64,000 nt of DNA from Saccharopolyspora dendranthemae (GTDB lineage: Bacteria > Actinomycetota > Actinomycetes > Mycobacteriales > Pseudonocardiaceae). How positions within the stretch are numbered: position 1 is the stretch's first letter; each line of letters opens with the position of its first letter. The position numbers were made by a program, and so were the translations under genes. Below, in pieces: positions 18,362 through 26,941 of this stretch. Under the pieces are notes generated by a model, which saw only the letters and a program-made list of their open reading frames with translations, had not been told where the DNA came from and did not search any database. The stretch spans positions 62,001 through 126,000 of the forward strand of contig NZ_VIWX01000003.1 of NCBI RefSeq assembly GCF_007829955.1. Reading direction: 5' to 3'.

Positions 18362-19540
18362 ATGACCGCGCTCGCTGACACCTGGGGAGCCAACACCGCG
18401 CAGTTCTGGCTGCGCGGCCAACGACCCGACCACGAGGTCGGCTACGACGAGAAGACCGGCATGTGGGACGTCCACGGCTATCCGGAGATCCTGCACGCGC
18501 TCAGCGATCCCGCCACCTTCTCCTCCCACACCCAGCGCCTGGTCCCGGAGGCGAGCGGGTTCTCCGAGGGCAACCTCACCCAGCTCGACCCGCCGGACCA
18601 CCACAAGCTCCGCAAGCTCGTCAGCCACGCCTTCACCCCGAAGGTCGTGGCCGACCTGGAGCCGCGGATCGCCGAGCTCACCACCGAGCTGATGGACGGG
18701 ATGGGAAGCCGCGCTGAGCTGGTGAGCGAACTGGCCTACCCGCTGCCGGTGATCGTGATCGCCGAACTGCTCGGAGTGCCCAGCAGCGACCGGGATCAGT
18801 TCAAGCGGTGGGTCGACGGGATGTTCAACTCCACCAACAAGGTCGCGCTCAAGGACCGCTCGCCCGAGGACGAGAAGTACTTCGCCGACGCCATGGAGCA
18901 GGTCGGCGAGCTCGCGAGCTACCTGGCCGGGCACATCCGCGAACGCCGCGAGCGGCCGCGCGCGGACCTGCTGACCAAGCTCGTCGAGGCCGAGGTCGAC
19001 GGAGTTCGGCTCACCGACGCCGAGATCACCAACTTCGGCATGGTGCTGCTGGTCGCCGGGCACATCACCACCACGATGCTGCTGGGCAACACGCTGCTGT
19101 GCTTGGACGCGCACCCGGACCAGTTCCAGGCGGTGCGGGCCGACCGATCGCTGGTGCCCGCGGCGATCGAGGAATCGCTGCGCTTCCTCAGCCCCTTCGC
19201 GGCGGTGTCCCGGGTGACCACCGAGGAGACCGAGCTCGGCGGGGTCCGCATCCCGGCCGACCAGATGCTGCTGCTGTGGATCGCCGCGGCCAACCGCGAT
19301 CCCCGGCAGTTCGCCGACCCCAACGTCTTCGACGTGACCCGCGACCCGAACCCGCAGCTCGGCTTCGGTCGCGGCATCCACTTCTGCCTGGGCGCTCCGC
19401 TCGCCAGGCTGGAGGGCAAGATCGCGTTGAACCTGCTGCTGGACCGCTTTCCGCAGCTGCGCACCGACCCGGACGACGCACCTCGGTTCATGCCCAGCCC
19501 GAACATGACCGGTCTGAGCCGGCTCCCGCTGCTGCTGTGA
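18362..19540 (+). CDS. Cytochrome P450
   Basis: 392-residue soluble bacterial P450. The I-helix oxygen-binding motif AGHITTTM, the K-helix ExxR (EESLRF), and the haem loop FGRGIHFCLGAPLAR with Cys342 as the iron ligand are all intact. Short length and lack of a membrane anchor fit class I actinobacterial enzymes that use ferredoxin partners. No ferredoxin gene is adjacent. ATG at 18362 follows a GGGGGCAG ribosome site. Co-transcribed with the TetR gene. Substrate unknown. Confidence 0.95.
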   Translation: MTALADTWGANTAQFWLRGQRPDHEVGYDEKTGMWDVHGYPEILHALSDPATFSSHTQRLVPEASGFSEGNLTQLDPPDHHKLRKLVSHAFTPKVVADLEPRIAELTTELMDGMGSRAELVSELAYPLPVIVIAELLGVPSSDRDQFKRWVDGMFNSTNKVALKDRSPEDEKYFADAMEQVGELASYLAGHIRERRERPRADLLTKLVEAEVDGVRLTDAEITNFGMVLLVAGHITTTMLLGNTLLCLDAHPDQFQAVRADRSLVPAAIEESLRFLSPFAAVSRVTTEETELGGVRIPADQMLLLWIAAANRDPRQFADPNVFDVTRDPNPQLGFGRGIHFCLGAPLARLEGKIALNLLLDRFPQLRTDPDDAPRFMPSPNMTGLSRLPLLL

Positions 19541-19585
19541 GAACCCGCTCGCCGTCGTGCCGCGCGGCTCACTAGCCTGCGCGGC

Positions 19586-20056
19586 ATGACCAACACGACT
19601 GATGCGTTCACCGCGCGGCTGCGCGAACTCGGGGCCGAGGGCGAGGTCGTCGAGTTCAGCGCGGAGGTCCCGACGGCCGCAGCGGCCGCCGAGGAGCTGG
19701 GCTGCGCCGTCGGAGCCATCGCCAACAGCCTGGTGTTCACCGCCGACGGGGAACCGCTGCTGGTCGTGGCCAGCGGCGCTCACCGGGTGGACACCCGCGG
19801 GCTGGAGCGATCTCTGGGAATCCGCAAGATCCGCCGGGCGAGTCCGGAGTTCGTCCTGGAGGCGACCGGCCAACCGGTGGGCGGAGTCGGTCCGGTGGGT
19901 CATCCGCAGCCGATCCGGACGGTGGTGGACGAAGCGCTGGGGGCCCACCCGACGGTCTGGGCCGGAGCGGGCAGCAAGCACGCGATGTTTCCGACGAGCT
20001 TCGCCGAGCTGCTGCGCATCACCGGCGGATCGGCGTCGGCGGTCGCCCAATCCTGA
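19586..20056 (+). CDS. YbaK/ProX-type aminoacyl-tRNA deacylase
   Basis: 156-residue single-domain protein of the YbaK/EbsC fold, which hydrolyses mischarged tRNAs (for example Cys-tRNA-Pro). Recognisable parts are IANSLVFTADGEPLLVVASG, the conserved GGVGPVGH turn and VWAGAGSKHAMFPTSF near the C-terminus. ATG start; monocistronic by position. Exact tRNA substrate cannot be read from sequence. Confidence 0.88.
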   Translation: MTNTTDAFTARLRELGAEGEVVEFSAEVPTAAAAAEELGCAVGAIANSLVFTADGEPLLVVASGAHRVDTRGLERSLGIRKIRRASPEFVLEATGQPVGGVGPVGHPQPIRTVVDEALGAHPTVWAGAGSKHAMFPTSFAELLRITGGSASAVAQS

Positions 20057-20366
20057 ACTCCACCGTCCGGGGAGCGCTCTACGTCTCGTGCGACCCGGAC
20101 TGGGCCGTTCTCGCGGTGGCCCGCCCTCAAACCACCCTTTCGGATCCGACTCCGGCACGCGTTGTGACAAAGCGCGAAAGTCACCCCTTCGCGGAATGAA
20201 TTGGGTTGCCACGCGCAACGGTTCAGCGCCTCGAACACTTTCCGGTGAAGCGCCGGTGGCAAATATGCGCCCGGCGGCCTCGGCAGGTAAACATTGAATT
20301 GCCCGATTTCGGGTCAGCCGGATCCAGAAATCGAACTGGGTTAGCCGAATTGGAAGGAAGGCAATT
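20057..20366. other. Intergenic region without recognised gene
   Basis: About 310 bases between the YbaK gene and the small secreted protein gene. Locally less GC-rich towards its 3' end. It must contain the promoter for the downstream gene, but no clear motif stands out. Confidence 0.4.
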
Positions 20367-20570
20367 ATGCGCTCGCTGGTTCGCCCCATCGTGGTCGGCG
20401 CTTTCATCCTGCCCCTCGCTTTCGCCGGAGCTGGCCTGGCCTCCGCTGGGGAGATGACGGAGCGCGGAGGCTCCTGTCACCACTTCGCCTGCAACTGGTG
20501 GGACATCGACACCACCGTTCAGGACAACGACACCGAGACGTCCATCATCAACGCGGGCATCATCGGTTGA
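20367..20570 (+). CDS. Small secreted protein, unknown function
   Basis: 67-residue precursor. Residues 1-27 form a signal peptide (RSLVRPIVVGAFILPLAFAG followed by AGLASAG). The mature peptide of about 40 residues holds CHHFACNWWDIDTTVQDND, with two Cys that could form a disulfide, and ends in NAGIIG. GGAAGGAAGG lies upstream of the ATG. Its last 11 bases overlap the 3' end of the convergent GlxA-type gene. No family recognised. Confidence 0.65.
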   Translation: MRSLVRPIVVGAFILPLAFAGAGLASAGEMTERGGSCHHFACNWWDIDTTVQDNDTETSIINAGIIG

Positions 20571-21600
20571 CCTGACCCCGTGCCGAGGCCCCGCCGGCCA
20601 CACCCGGCGGGGCCTCACCTATGTCCGCACCACCCGGCGGCACCCCGCGAAATGTCGCCCGGTAAGCGCTGGGGGAAACACCGAGTTCGCTTTGCAAGTG
20701 CTGCCGCAACGACGCTGCGGTACCAAATCCTGAATCTCTTGCCACCTTCTCAACCGGATGGTCGGTTTCCTCCAGGAGTTGCCGCGCTCGTTCGATCCGC
20801 TGCCCGGTAATCCACTGAACCGGCGACATTCCGACCTCTTCTCGGAATCGCCGAGTGAACGTGCGCACGCTCAGCGAGTCCTGCGCGGCGAGTTCCCGCA
20901 ACGCGAGCGGCCGGTCGAGGTGCTCCAGCGCCCAGGAGCGCGCCCGCGCCGTCGTGGACATCCGCGGCTCGGGAACCGGACGGCGGATGTACTGCGCCTG
21001 ACCACCCTCCCGGTGCGGCGGGACGACGGTGGTCCGGGCGACCTCGTTGGCCACCGAAGCCCCGTGGTCGAGCCGGATCAGGTGCAGGCACAGGTCGATG
21101 CCGGAGGCCTCCCCTGCCGAGGTCAGCACGTCGCCGTCGTCGGTGTAGAGCACGTCCGGTTCCAGCGCGACCTGCGGGAACAGCCGGCGGAAGTGGTCGC
21201 AGGACTTCCAGTGCGTGGTCGCGCGCCTGCCGTCGAGCAGCCCGGCCGCCGCCAGGACGAACGACCCCGTGCAGATCGACGCGATCCGGGCGCCGCGCGG
21301 GATCCTGGCGAGCGCGGCCGCGAGGTCGGGCGGCAGCGTCCCCTCGGTCTCCGTCTCGTCCGGTTCGTGGCTGGCCGGCAGGACCACGGTGTGCGCGCCG
21401 TCGAGCGCTTCCGGGCCGTGCGCGACGTGGATCGGGAAATCCGCGTCATTGCGGATCGAGCCGGGCACGACCGCGCAGGTCACGACCTCGTAGAGCGCTT
21501 CGCCGGAGGGCGAGCGAGCGCTTCCGAGCAGCTGGTGGACCAGGCCGAGCTCCATCGGCATCACGCCATCGCGCACCAGCACCGCCACCCGAGTGGTCAT
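20560..21600 (-). CDS. GlxA-type regulator (DJ-1/PfpI domain plus AraC helix-turn-helix)
   Basis: 346-residue regulator. The N-terminal DJ-1/PfpI domain (residues 1-170) has ASICTGSFVLAAAGLLDGRRATTHW, with the Cys at the nucleophile-elbow position. The C-terminal AraC domain reads LAAQDSLSVRTFTRRFREE and VAGTG-like VEKVARDSGFGTAASLRQHL. ATG at 21600 is chosen; the upstream extension would run into the divergent promoter. It is divergent from the MFS gene 71 bases away, so control of that exporter is likely. Confidence 0.92.
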   Translation of the reverse strand: MTTRVAVLVRDGVMPMELGLVHQLLGSARSPSGEALYEVVTCAVVPGSIRNDADFPIHVAHGPEALDGAHTVVLPASHEPDETETEGTLPPDLAAALARIPRGARIASICTGSFVLAAAGLLDGRRATTHWKSCDHFRRLFPQVALEPDVLYTDDGDVLTSAGEASGIDLCLHLIRLDHGASVANEVARTTVVPPHREGGQAQYIRRPVPEPRMSTTARARSWALEHLDRPLALRELAAQDSLSVRTFTRRFREEVGMSPVQWITGQRIERARQLLEETDHPVEKVARDSGFGTAASLRQHLQSELGVSPSAYRATFRGVPPGGADIGEAPPGVAGGASARGQVNR

Positions 21601-21670
21601 GGCCTGATCCTTGCACATGTTGGCCATCAGGCCACTCGTGGTGCGCGTCGCCGGGCCGCAGGGTGAGGTC

Positions 21671-22960
21671 ATGTCTGTTCATCGAGCCTGGTGGGTGGCG
21701 TCCGCAGCCGCCCTGGTGATCATCGGAGCCGGTGCCTGCGCCACGACGGCCGGACTGCTGGTGAGCCCGCTGCACCACGAGTTCGGCTGGCCGCACGGCA
21801 CGATCAGCGCGGCCGCGTCGGTCAACCTCGTGCTCTACGGGTTGACCGCGCCCTTCGGCGTCGCCGCGATGGATCGCTTCGGGATGCGGCGGATGGCCAC
21901 CGCGGCCCTGCTGCTGATCGCCGCGGGAGCGGGGCTAACGACGCTGATGTCCGCGCCGTGGCAGTTCGTTCTCGGCTGGGGCCTGCTCGTCGGCACCGGG
22001 TGCGGCGCGCTGGCGACGACCTTCGCGGCGCTGGTGGCCGACCGGTGGTTCGCCGCCCGTCGGGGGCTGGTCGCGGGAGCGCTCACGGCCGCCACGGTGT
22101 TCGGGCAGTTCGCACTGCTGCCGGTGTTCTCGCTGCTGGTGGACTTCGACTGGCGCGCCGCCACCGGAACGCTGGTCGCCGTCGCCCTGCTGGTCGCGCC
22201 GCTGGCCTGGGCGGTGCTGCGGGACCGGCCCTCCGACGTCGGCCTCCTCCCCTACGGCGCGTCGCGCCCGGAACCGCGGGATCCGGCCACGTCGGTCACC
22301 CGCGCGGTCCGCGTCCTCCCCTGGCGCAGCGGCGCCTTCTGGCTCCTCGCGAGCACCTTCGCGATCTGCGGCGCGTCCACCAACGGCATCATGTGGACCC
22401 ACTTCACCCCGGCCGCCCACGACCACGGGATGCCGGCCGGCGTCGCGTCCTCGCTGCTGGCGGTCATCGGCGTGGTCAACGTGCTCGGCACCATCGGCTC
22501 CGGCTGGCTCACCGACCGCCTGAACCCCCGCCTGCTGCTCACGGCCTACTACTGCCTGCGAGCCGGGTCGCTGGCGCTGCTCCCGGGTCTGCTCGGACCG
22601 TCCGCGCAACCCGCGCTGATCGCGTTCGCGGTGGTCTTCGGACTGCTCGACGTGGCCACGGTCCCGCCGACCATCGCGCTGTGCCGGGAGCTGTGGGGCT
22701 CCGACGGGCCGATCGTCTTCGGCTGGATCAGCGTCGCCCACCAGCTCGGCGCGGGAACGATCGCCCTCGCAGGAGGTCTCACCCGGGACCTCACCGGCAC
22801 CTACACGCCCCTCTGGACCGCTGCGGCCCTGCTCTGCCTCACCGCCGCGGCCCTCGCCCTCCGAATCCCCACCATCCCGCGCGAGCCGGTTACTGTGCTC
22901 GCAGCGGCTCCTCAAGAGCGTGCCGAGGATGGCCTGCGGTGCTGCCACCGCTCTCCTTAG
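21671..22960 (+). CDS. MFS transporter
   Basis: 429-residue transporter with 12 predicted membrane helices. The loop DRFGMRRMATAALLL after helix 2 and the second-half equivalent TDRLNPRLLLTAYY are MFS signatures. Overall pattern resembles the OxlT/CynX-type group of exporters or anion exchangers. ATG at 21671 is preceded by AGGGTGAGG. The C-terminus runs into one arm of a long inverted repeat (22903-22995), giving an unusual tail QERAEDGLRCCHRSP. The divergent GlxA-type regulator probably controls it. Confidence 0.9.
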   Translation: MSVHRAWWVASAAALVIIGAGACATTAGLLVSPLHHEFGWPHGTISAAASVNLVLYGLTAPFGVAAMDRFGMRRMATAALLLIAAGAGLTTLMSAPWQFVLGWGLLVGTGCGALATTFAALVADRWFAARRGLVAGALTAATVFGQFALLPVFSLLVDFDWRAATGTLVAVALLVAPLAWAVLRDRPSDVGLLPYGASRPEPRDPATSVTRAVRVLPWRSGAFWLLASTFAICGASTNGIMWTHFTPAAHDHGMPAGVASSLLAVIGVVNVLGTIGSGWLTDRLNPRLLLTAYYCLRAGSLALLPGLLGPSAQPALIAFAVVFGLLDVATVPPTIALCRELWGSDGPIVFGWISVAHQLGAGTIALAGGLTRDLTGTYTPLWTAAALLCLTAAALALRIPTIPREPVTVLAAAPQERAEDGLRCCHRSP

Positions 22961-22995
22961 GCGGATCGGCCCTCGGACGCTCTTGGGGAGCCGCT
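22903..22995. repeat. Long imperfect inverted repeat at the MFS gene 3' end
   Basis: Arms of about 25 bases (22904-22928 and 22971-22995) read GCGGCTCCTCAAGAGCG-TGCCGAGG and, reverse-complemented, GCGGCTCCCCAAGAGCG-TCCGAGGG. They enclose 42 bases including the stop codon. No T-run follows. It could be a terminator-like stem or the remains of a small inverted-repeat insertion. Confidence 0.65.
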
Positions 22996-23093
22996 CTCAT
23001 TGCCGCTGCTCATCCGGGTTTGCGTGATCTCGGCACGCGAGCACCTGTGCGCCACCCCTGACGAATCGACCGGGTTGCCCGTATCGTCCAGTT

Positions 23094-23288
23094 ATGCGCA
23101 ACTCGAAGATCCGGATCGCCACGGCCATCGCAGGTGCCGCCTTCGCGCTCGGCACCACCGCCGGCTGCGACTTCGCACAGCCTCCGCAGCAGGAGGACCA
23201 GCAGGAGCAGCAGGACGGCGACCAGCAGCAGGACGGTGACGACCAAGAAGGCGGCGGCGACCAGGAAGACGGCGGCGACGACAACTGA
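23094..23288 (+). CDS. Small putative lipoprotein with acidic low-complexity tail
   Basis: 64 residues. A basic start, a hydrophobic stretch (IATAIAGAAFALGTTAGC) and Cys25 resemble a lipoprotein signal, though the lipobox TAGC is imperfect. The mature part is almost only Gln, Asp, Glu and Gly. No family recognised; function unknown. ATG start. Confidence 0.55.
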   Translation: MRNSKIRIATAIAGAAFALGTTAGCDFAQPPQQEDQQEQQDGDQQQDGDDQEGGGDQEDGGDDN

Positions 23289-23403
23289 CCCGCAGGCCGC
23301 GAGAACTTCCTGCGCCGCAGGGGGTTCTCGCGGCACTCTGTCCGTCCACTGAGGACGTGAATATTCGGTGCCCCTGACGCGGCGGGAATGGGAGCATCCG
23401 GGC

Positions 23404-23949
23404 ATGCCGGTTTCCAGGGTTGAACTGCTGCTGCACCAGCTCGACATCACGTGGGCGCTCTTCGAGTACCACGCGGACGGGCTCGGCGACGCGCACTGCC
23501 TGTGGACGCCCGCTGAACACCACTGGACCGTTCGTCCCGACGAGAACGGCAACTGGGTGGCCGATTTCCAGGAGACCGAGCCCGATCCCGTGCCCGCGGT
23601 GACGATCGGCTGGATCACCTGGCACATCGACTACTGGTGGTCGACGGTCCTGGAGTGCCTCGACGGCGACGTGGAGGCGATGCGGTCGGCGAAGCACTGG
23701 CCGGGCAGCGCGCAGGCCGCCGTGCAGCAGCTCCGCGACCTCCACGACCGGTGGCGGGCGCAGCTGAGCGGCCGAAGCGACGCGGAGCTGGACTCCACCG
23801 ACCTCACGTCCGATCTCCCGTGGGGCCCGGACATGACCCTCGGCGACGTGGCCGGCTGGGTCAACGTCGAACTCACCAAGAACGTCGCTGAGATCGGCGC
23901 CCTCCGCATCCTCCAGCGCGCGCAGCGGGCGTCCTCCGGCCACCGATGA
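23404..23949 (+). CDS. DinB family protein
   Basis: 181-residue four-helix-bundle protein of the DinB/YfiT-like superfamily. The usual histidines are visible in LLLHQLD (helix 1) and WITWHIDYWW (helix 2), and a conserved GWVNVELTKNVAEIG closes the bundle. Family members bind divalent metal and include thiol-dependent transferases, but this one has no assigned substrate. ATG 23404 chosen; a GTG at 23368 in frame is possible. Confidence 0.8.
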   Translation: MPVSRVELLLHQLDITWALFEYHADGLGDAHCLWTPAEHHWTVRPDENGNWVADFQETEPDPVPAVTIGWITWHIDYWWSTVLECLDGDVEAMRSAKHWPGSAQAAVQQLRDLHDRWRAQLSGRSDAELDSTDLTSDLPWGPDMTLGDVAGWVNVELTKNVAEIGALRILQRAQRASSGHR

Positions 23950-24007
23950 TTTTCGGTCCGCGGATCAGTCGTTCCAGGGACTCACCCGACTGAACCGAGG
24001 AGCACCC

Positions 24008-24295
24008 ATGTGGATCATCGCTGGTCACGTGACCGTCGACGCGGACGAGCGGGACACCTACGTCGCAGCGCACCGCGACCTCGTCGAGCGCGCCCGGAAA
24101 GCCCCCGGCTGCCTCGACGTCGCGATCACCGCGGATCCGGTGGACCCGGGACGGGTGAACAACTACGAGCGCTGGGAGTCCTGGGACGCGATCGAGGCGT
24201 GGCGCGGGCGGGCTCATGCCCCGGACACGGGCATCGAGATGCGCGACGTGGACGTCACGGCGTTCGAAGTGGTTACCACCCGCCCGCCGTTCTGA
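24008..24295 (+). CDS. Antibiotic biosynthesis monooxygenase (ABM) domain protein
   Basis: 95-residue ferredoxin-like protein: MWIIAGHVTVDADERDTYVA at the N-terminus, then ARKAPGCLDVAITADPVDPG and NNYERWESWDAIEAWRG, the standard ABM pattern. Such proteins act as cofactor-free monooxygenases or heme-handling proteins. It lies 28 bases before the GrpB gene. Confidence 0.88.
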   Translation: MWIIAGHVTVDADERDTYVAAHRDLVERARKAPGCLDVAITADPVDPGRVNNYERWESWDAIEAWRGRAHAPDTGIEMRDVDVTAFEVVTTRPPF

Positions 24296-24323
24296 GCCCG
24301 GCAAACCTGCCAAGCTGGTGGCC

Positions 24324-24890
24324 GTGCACGCCGACGACTCTTCCTCTCCACCCGCGTGGGCTGTCGAAGACATCCACGTCGTCGACGCCGACCCGGACTG
24401 GGCGAGGTTGGCGGACGTCTTCGCGGGCGAGGTGCGCGCGTTGCTCGGAGACGAGCTCACCGGTCCGATCGTCCACGTCGGTTCCACTGCGGTTCCGGGC
24501 CTTCCGGCCAAACCCGTCATCGACCTGCAGGCGACGGCTGATGATCCGTCCGTCGCGATCGGGAGCGCGCAGGAAGCCCTGGCAGCGGCGTCCTGGTACT
24601 TCGTCCCGCGCGAACTCGACCGACGCCCCTGGCGGTGGTTCGTCGTCCGCGCTGACCAGGCCGGCGAGCACCGGCTGGCGCACCTGCATCTCATGCGTCC
24701 CGGCGAGCCCCGCTGGGAACAGCAATTGACCTTCCGCGATCAACTGCGCGGCTCGCCGGCCCTCGTCGACGAGTACGCCCGCCTCAAAGTGGCGGCAGCA
24801 CTCCGGCACCCTCATGACCGCGACGCCTACACGGCTGCGAAAACCGCCTTCGTCCGACGCGTGCTGGGCGGTTCGCAGAGCACCGGATGA
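24324..24890 (+). CDS. GrpB family protein
   Basis: 188-residue protein of the GrpB/UPF0157 family, which has a nucleotidyltransferase-like fold and no firmly known role. Diagnostic segments are VHVGSTAVPGLPAKPVIDLQ and HRLAHLHLMRPGEPRW, followed by FRDQLRGSPALVDEYARLK. Start is uncertain between GTG 24318 and GTG 24324. The frame is open further upstream but overlaps the ABM gene. Confidence 0.85.
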   Translation: MHADDSSSPPAWAVEDIHVVDADPDWARLADVFAGEVRALLGDELTGPIVHVGSTAVPGLPAKPVIDLQATADDPSVAIGSAQEALAAASWYFVPRELDRRPWRWFVVRADQAGEHRLAHLHLMRPGEPRWEQQLTFRDQLRGSPALVDEYARLKVAAALRHPHDRDAYTAAKTAFVRRVLGGSQSTG

Positions 24891-24922
24891 CTCAAGCGAA
24901 ACCCCCGCCGAATAACAGGTTT

Positions 24923-25345
24923 TCAGGTGACCTCGCGCTGCGTGCCGCCCCCGCGCGACGCGCGGTACAGCGTCACGGCGGCGACGACCATCAACGTGAC
25001 CGCCAACGCGACCAGCAGCCCGGACGCCAGTTCCGCGTGGAGGACTCTGCCGCAGTAGAGGCTGGCCATGTTGGTGATGACGCCGTAGATCAGCGCGAGC
25101 TGGCCGATGGCGAACACCCGCGGCCGCCGCAGACCCGCACGACCGGGAGACGGGGCCGTCTTCTTCCGGTGGATCTCCAGCCCGAAACCCGCCGACACGG
25201 CGACGAGCACCACGGCGAACGCCACCCAGAACCACGGCGTGACGACCTTGGCGAGCTGGAAGTACCAGCACCACCCCAGACCGAGAACCGCAACGACCAC
25301 GCTCCCGGCCAAACCAAGACCGACGCTCTTCCCGGCGCTGAACAT
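24923..25345 (-). CDS. Four-helix membrane protein, unknown function
   Basis: 140-residue protein with four predicted membrane segments (about residues 8-28, 35-55, 80-97 and 105-125). A basic loop HRKKTAPSPGRAGLRRPR lies between the second and third. ATG 25345 has GGGAG seven bases upstream; the open frame continues upstream without a likely start. No family recognised. Confidence 0.6.
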   Translation of the reverse strand: MFSAGKSVGLGLAGSVVVAVLGLGWCWYFQLAKVVTPWFWVAFAVVLVAVSAGFGLEIHRKKTAPSPGRAGLRRPRVFAIGQLALIYGVITNMASLYCGRVLHAELASGLLVALAVTLMVVAAVTLYRASRGGGTQREVT

Positions 25346-25485
25346 GCTCAAACTCCCATGATCGTTTTCCCCGACCACGGTAAGCGCAAACCCGATCACG
25401 ACGCCGCCCCCGATGAAAAACCGAAACCGGATCGCGTCGAAGCGCGCGACGAGCTCGCTCTCACACCGAACGGCGCAGCAAACGC

Positions 25486-25556
25486 CGAAAAGCAAGAAAC
25501 CCTTACGAGAAGGGGTTTCTGCTGTCTCGACCAGTCGTGCGCCCGTAGGGATTCGA
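25486..25556. repeat. Degenerate third att copy, 3' end of tRNA-Arg(ACG)
   Basis: It matches the att repeats at 26371 and 38038 through the terminator hairpin (diverged: AACCCTTACGAGAAGGGGTTT) and the tRNA 3' end GCGCCCGTAGGGATTCGAA, then loses similarity. This suggests an older insertion at the same tRNA, partly decayed. Confidence 0.8.
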
Positions 25557-25735
25557 AGCACCCCCGTCGAGCCTCTGGCTCACTGTTCCAGATTTCCAGC
25601 CCGAACCGGCAACATCCGTAACGCAGGACGCATCAAACTACTCTTTGACGTTTCTTGCTGACTTTGGGTAGTTCTCGCAAGTAAGATCGCGGTCCGTTCG
25701 TCTGGACAACGCCGTCCCTCTGAAAGGAACCAGCA

Positions 25736-26026
25736 GTGACCTACGCCCCGGGCCCCTATGCTGCGCCCGTCCCGCCGCCGCAGCCCGTCGACAAGCAGGT
25801 GAACCACCTGCTTCATCTGGTGTTGACGCTGCTTACCTGCGGCGCTTGGGTGATCGTCTGGGCACTGCTCGCCCTCATCGTTGGGGCGGAGAACAGTCAG
25901 AAGCAACGTCATTTCCAGGAAGCCATGCAGCGGTACTCTTTCGAGCTGGCTGCCTACCAGGAAGACCAGGCCCGCCGCTGGGGACAGCAGAACCAGCAAC
26001 CACCCGGCGGTCCAGTTGCCCAGTAG
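25736..26026 (+). CDS. Small membrane protein of actinobacterial mobile-element type
   Basis: 96 residues. A Pro/Ala-rich start (YAPGPYAAPVPPPQPVDKQ) is followed by KQVNHLLHLVLTLLTCGAWV and IVWALLALIVG, a one- or two-pass membrane hairpin, then a charged helical tail ending QQPPGGPVAQ. Similar short proteins are common in actinomycete and phage-derived DNA; role unknown. GTG start after GAAAGGAACC. It is the only intact gene of the remnant element. Confidence 0.65.
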   Translation: MTYAPGPYAAPVPPPQPVDKQVNHLLHLVLTLLTCGAWVIVWALLALIVGAENSQKQRHFQEAMQRYSFELAAYQEDQARRWGQQNQQPPGGPVAQ

Positions 26027-26370
26027 GAGCTTCCGGGCTGCCTCTAACAACCGTCTGGTGACCAGCCGTCAGGTGGACCCGGACACTGCTTTCTCATCTG
26101 CCCCCGCAAAGGGGCAGCGGCCGGGTGGCCACGTGCCGCCCGGCACTCAAGCTTGCCCCCGCCTACCGATCTGGTCCGCGCGGGGGCACCGAAGACAGGG
26201 GCTTAGTGGGGCCGTCGGTCACACCACAGATCGACCGGTCCGCAGCATCAAAGGCTGGATGCACCATCGGCGGCACGCGGCCAGCTGGCCGGACGGCCGA
26301 TCCCAAAGTTGGCACTAAATTGGCACGCCTGCTGAGGGCTACTACCGCGAAGAGGTCGAGAGCCACCCCT

Positions 26371-26459
26371 GAAAAGCAAGAAACCCCCTGCGAGAGGGGG
26401 TTTCTGCTGTCTCGACCAGACGTGCGCCCGTAGGGATTCGAACCCCAAACCTTCTGATC
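26371..26459. repeat. Left attachment site (attL) of AICE 1
   Basis: 89 bp identical to 38038-38126, as a direct repeat. It contains the terminator hairpin of tRNA-Arg and the last about 40 bases of that tRNA (acceptor, T-arm, variable region, part of the anticodon stem), but not the 5' half. Similarity stops abruptly after CTGATC. Confidence 0.93.
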
Positions 26460-26593
26460 TTCAATCGGCCCGCATGTGGTTCTTCTCGTCATTTCTGAAC
26501 GTTCATCAAAACCCGCTCGCCACCTGCGCGTTTGCATGATCCACAGTGAACCGAAGGCACCGATGCTTGCCGTCGTTTTCGGTCCACTTCGGT

Positions 26594-26616
26594 TGATTGG
26601 TGGCAATAAAGTGGCA
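26594..26616. repeat. Putative integrase arm-type site, left end of AICE 1
   Basis: GGTGGCAATAAAGTGGCA repeats the sequence found at 37975-37992 at the other end of the element. Each copy holds two TGGCA units six bases apart. Position inside both ends suggests arm-type binding sites for the integrase. Confidence 0.5.
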
Positions 26617-26617
26617 T

Positions 26618-26941
26618 TCAGCCGGTCCCCTCCTGCCGGGGCATGACGGCCTTCGCGGGTACGAGCTGAGTCACGACCAGACCCGGCTTGCCGGTGCGGC
26701 TCGTCAGCTCGAAGGTGGCGAGTGCCCACCAGTCGCCTACGCACGTCTGATGCCAAGCTAGCAGCACGCCGGGGACCGTGGCCGAGATGTCGATCCCGCC
26801 CGCTCGTACGCGGAGCGGGGTGCTGCCGTAGCCGATGCCACGCTGTGGCGGAAGCGCCTGAACCAGGTGGACCCAGATGGGTTGGGGGGTGGCCGGCCGT
26901 CGCCGTGTGCCCTGCCAGCCATCACCACCCTCGTTCGCCAC
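26618..26941 (-). CDS. Small AICE-end protein (family shared with 61826-62134)
   Basis: 107 residues. The C-terminal half reads VPGVLLAWHQTCVGDWWALATFELTSRTG-type sequence ending VTQLVPAKAVMPR (shown in pieces: GVLLAWHQTC, GDWWALATFEL, QLVPAKAVMPR). The protein at the equivalent end of AICE 2 has the matching pattern GELICWRRDT, RRWWAEVKVVL and VMLVPAHAVWRR. Function unknown; both genes point into the element end opposite the integrase. GTG start. Confidence 0.65.
   Translation of the reverse strand: MANEGGDGWQGTRRRPATPQPIWVHLVQALPPQRGIGYGSTPLRVRAGGIDISATVPGVLLAWHQTCVGDWWALATFELTSRTGKPGLVVTQLVPAKAVMPRQEGTG

Larger units (their letters stand above)
25486..26459. mobile_element. Remnant of an earlier integrative element at tRNA-Arg
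   Basis: About 0.9 kb lies between the degenerate att copy and the next att copy. It keeps one small membrane-protein gene and, just before the second att, a repeat pair TTGGCACTAAATTGGCAC that parallels the integrase arm-type repeat of the neighbouring element (GTGGCAATAAAGTGGCA). No integrase or transfer gene remains. Confidence 0.6.

Noticed and set aside
18314..20407. Minus-strand open frame of 697 codons
   Set aside because: Antisense to the P450 and YbaK genes; no family resemblance.
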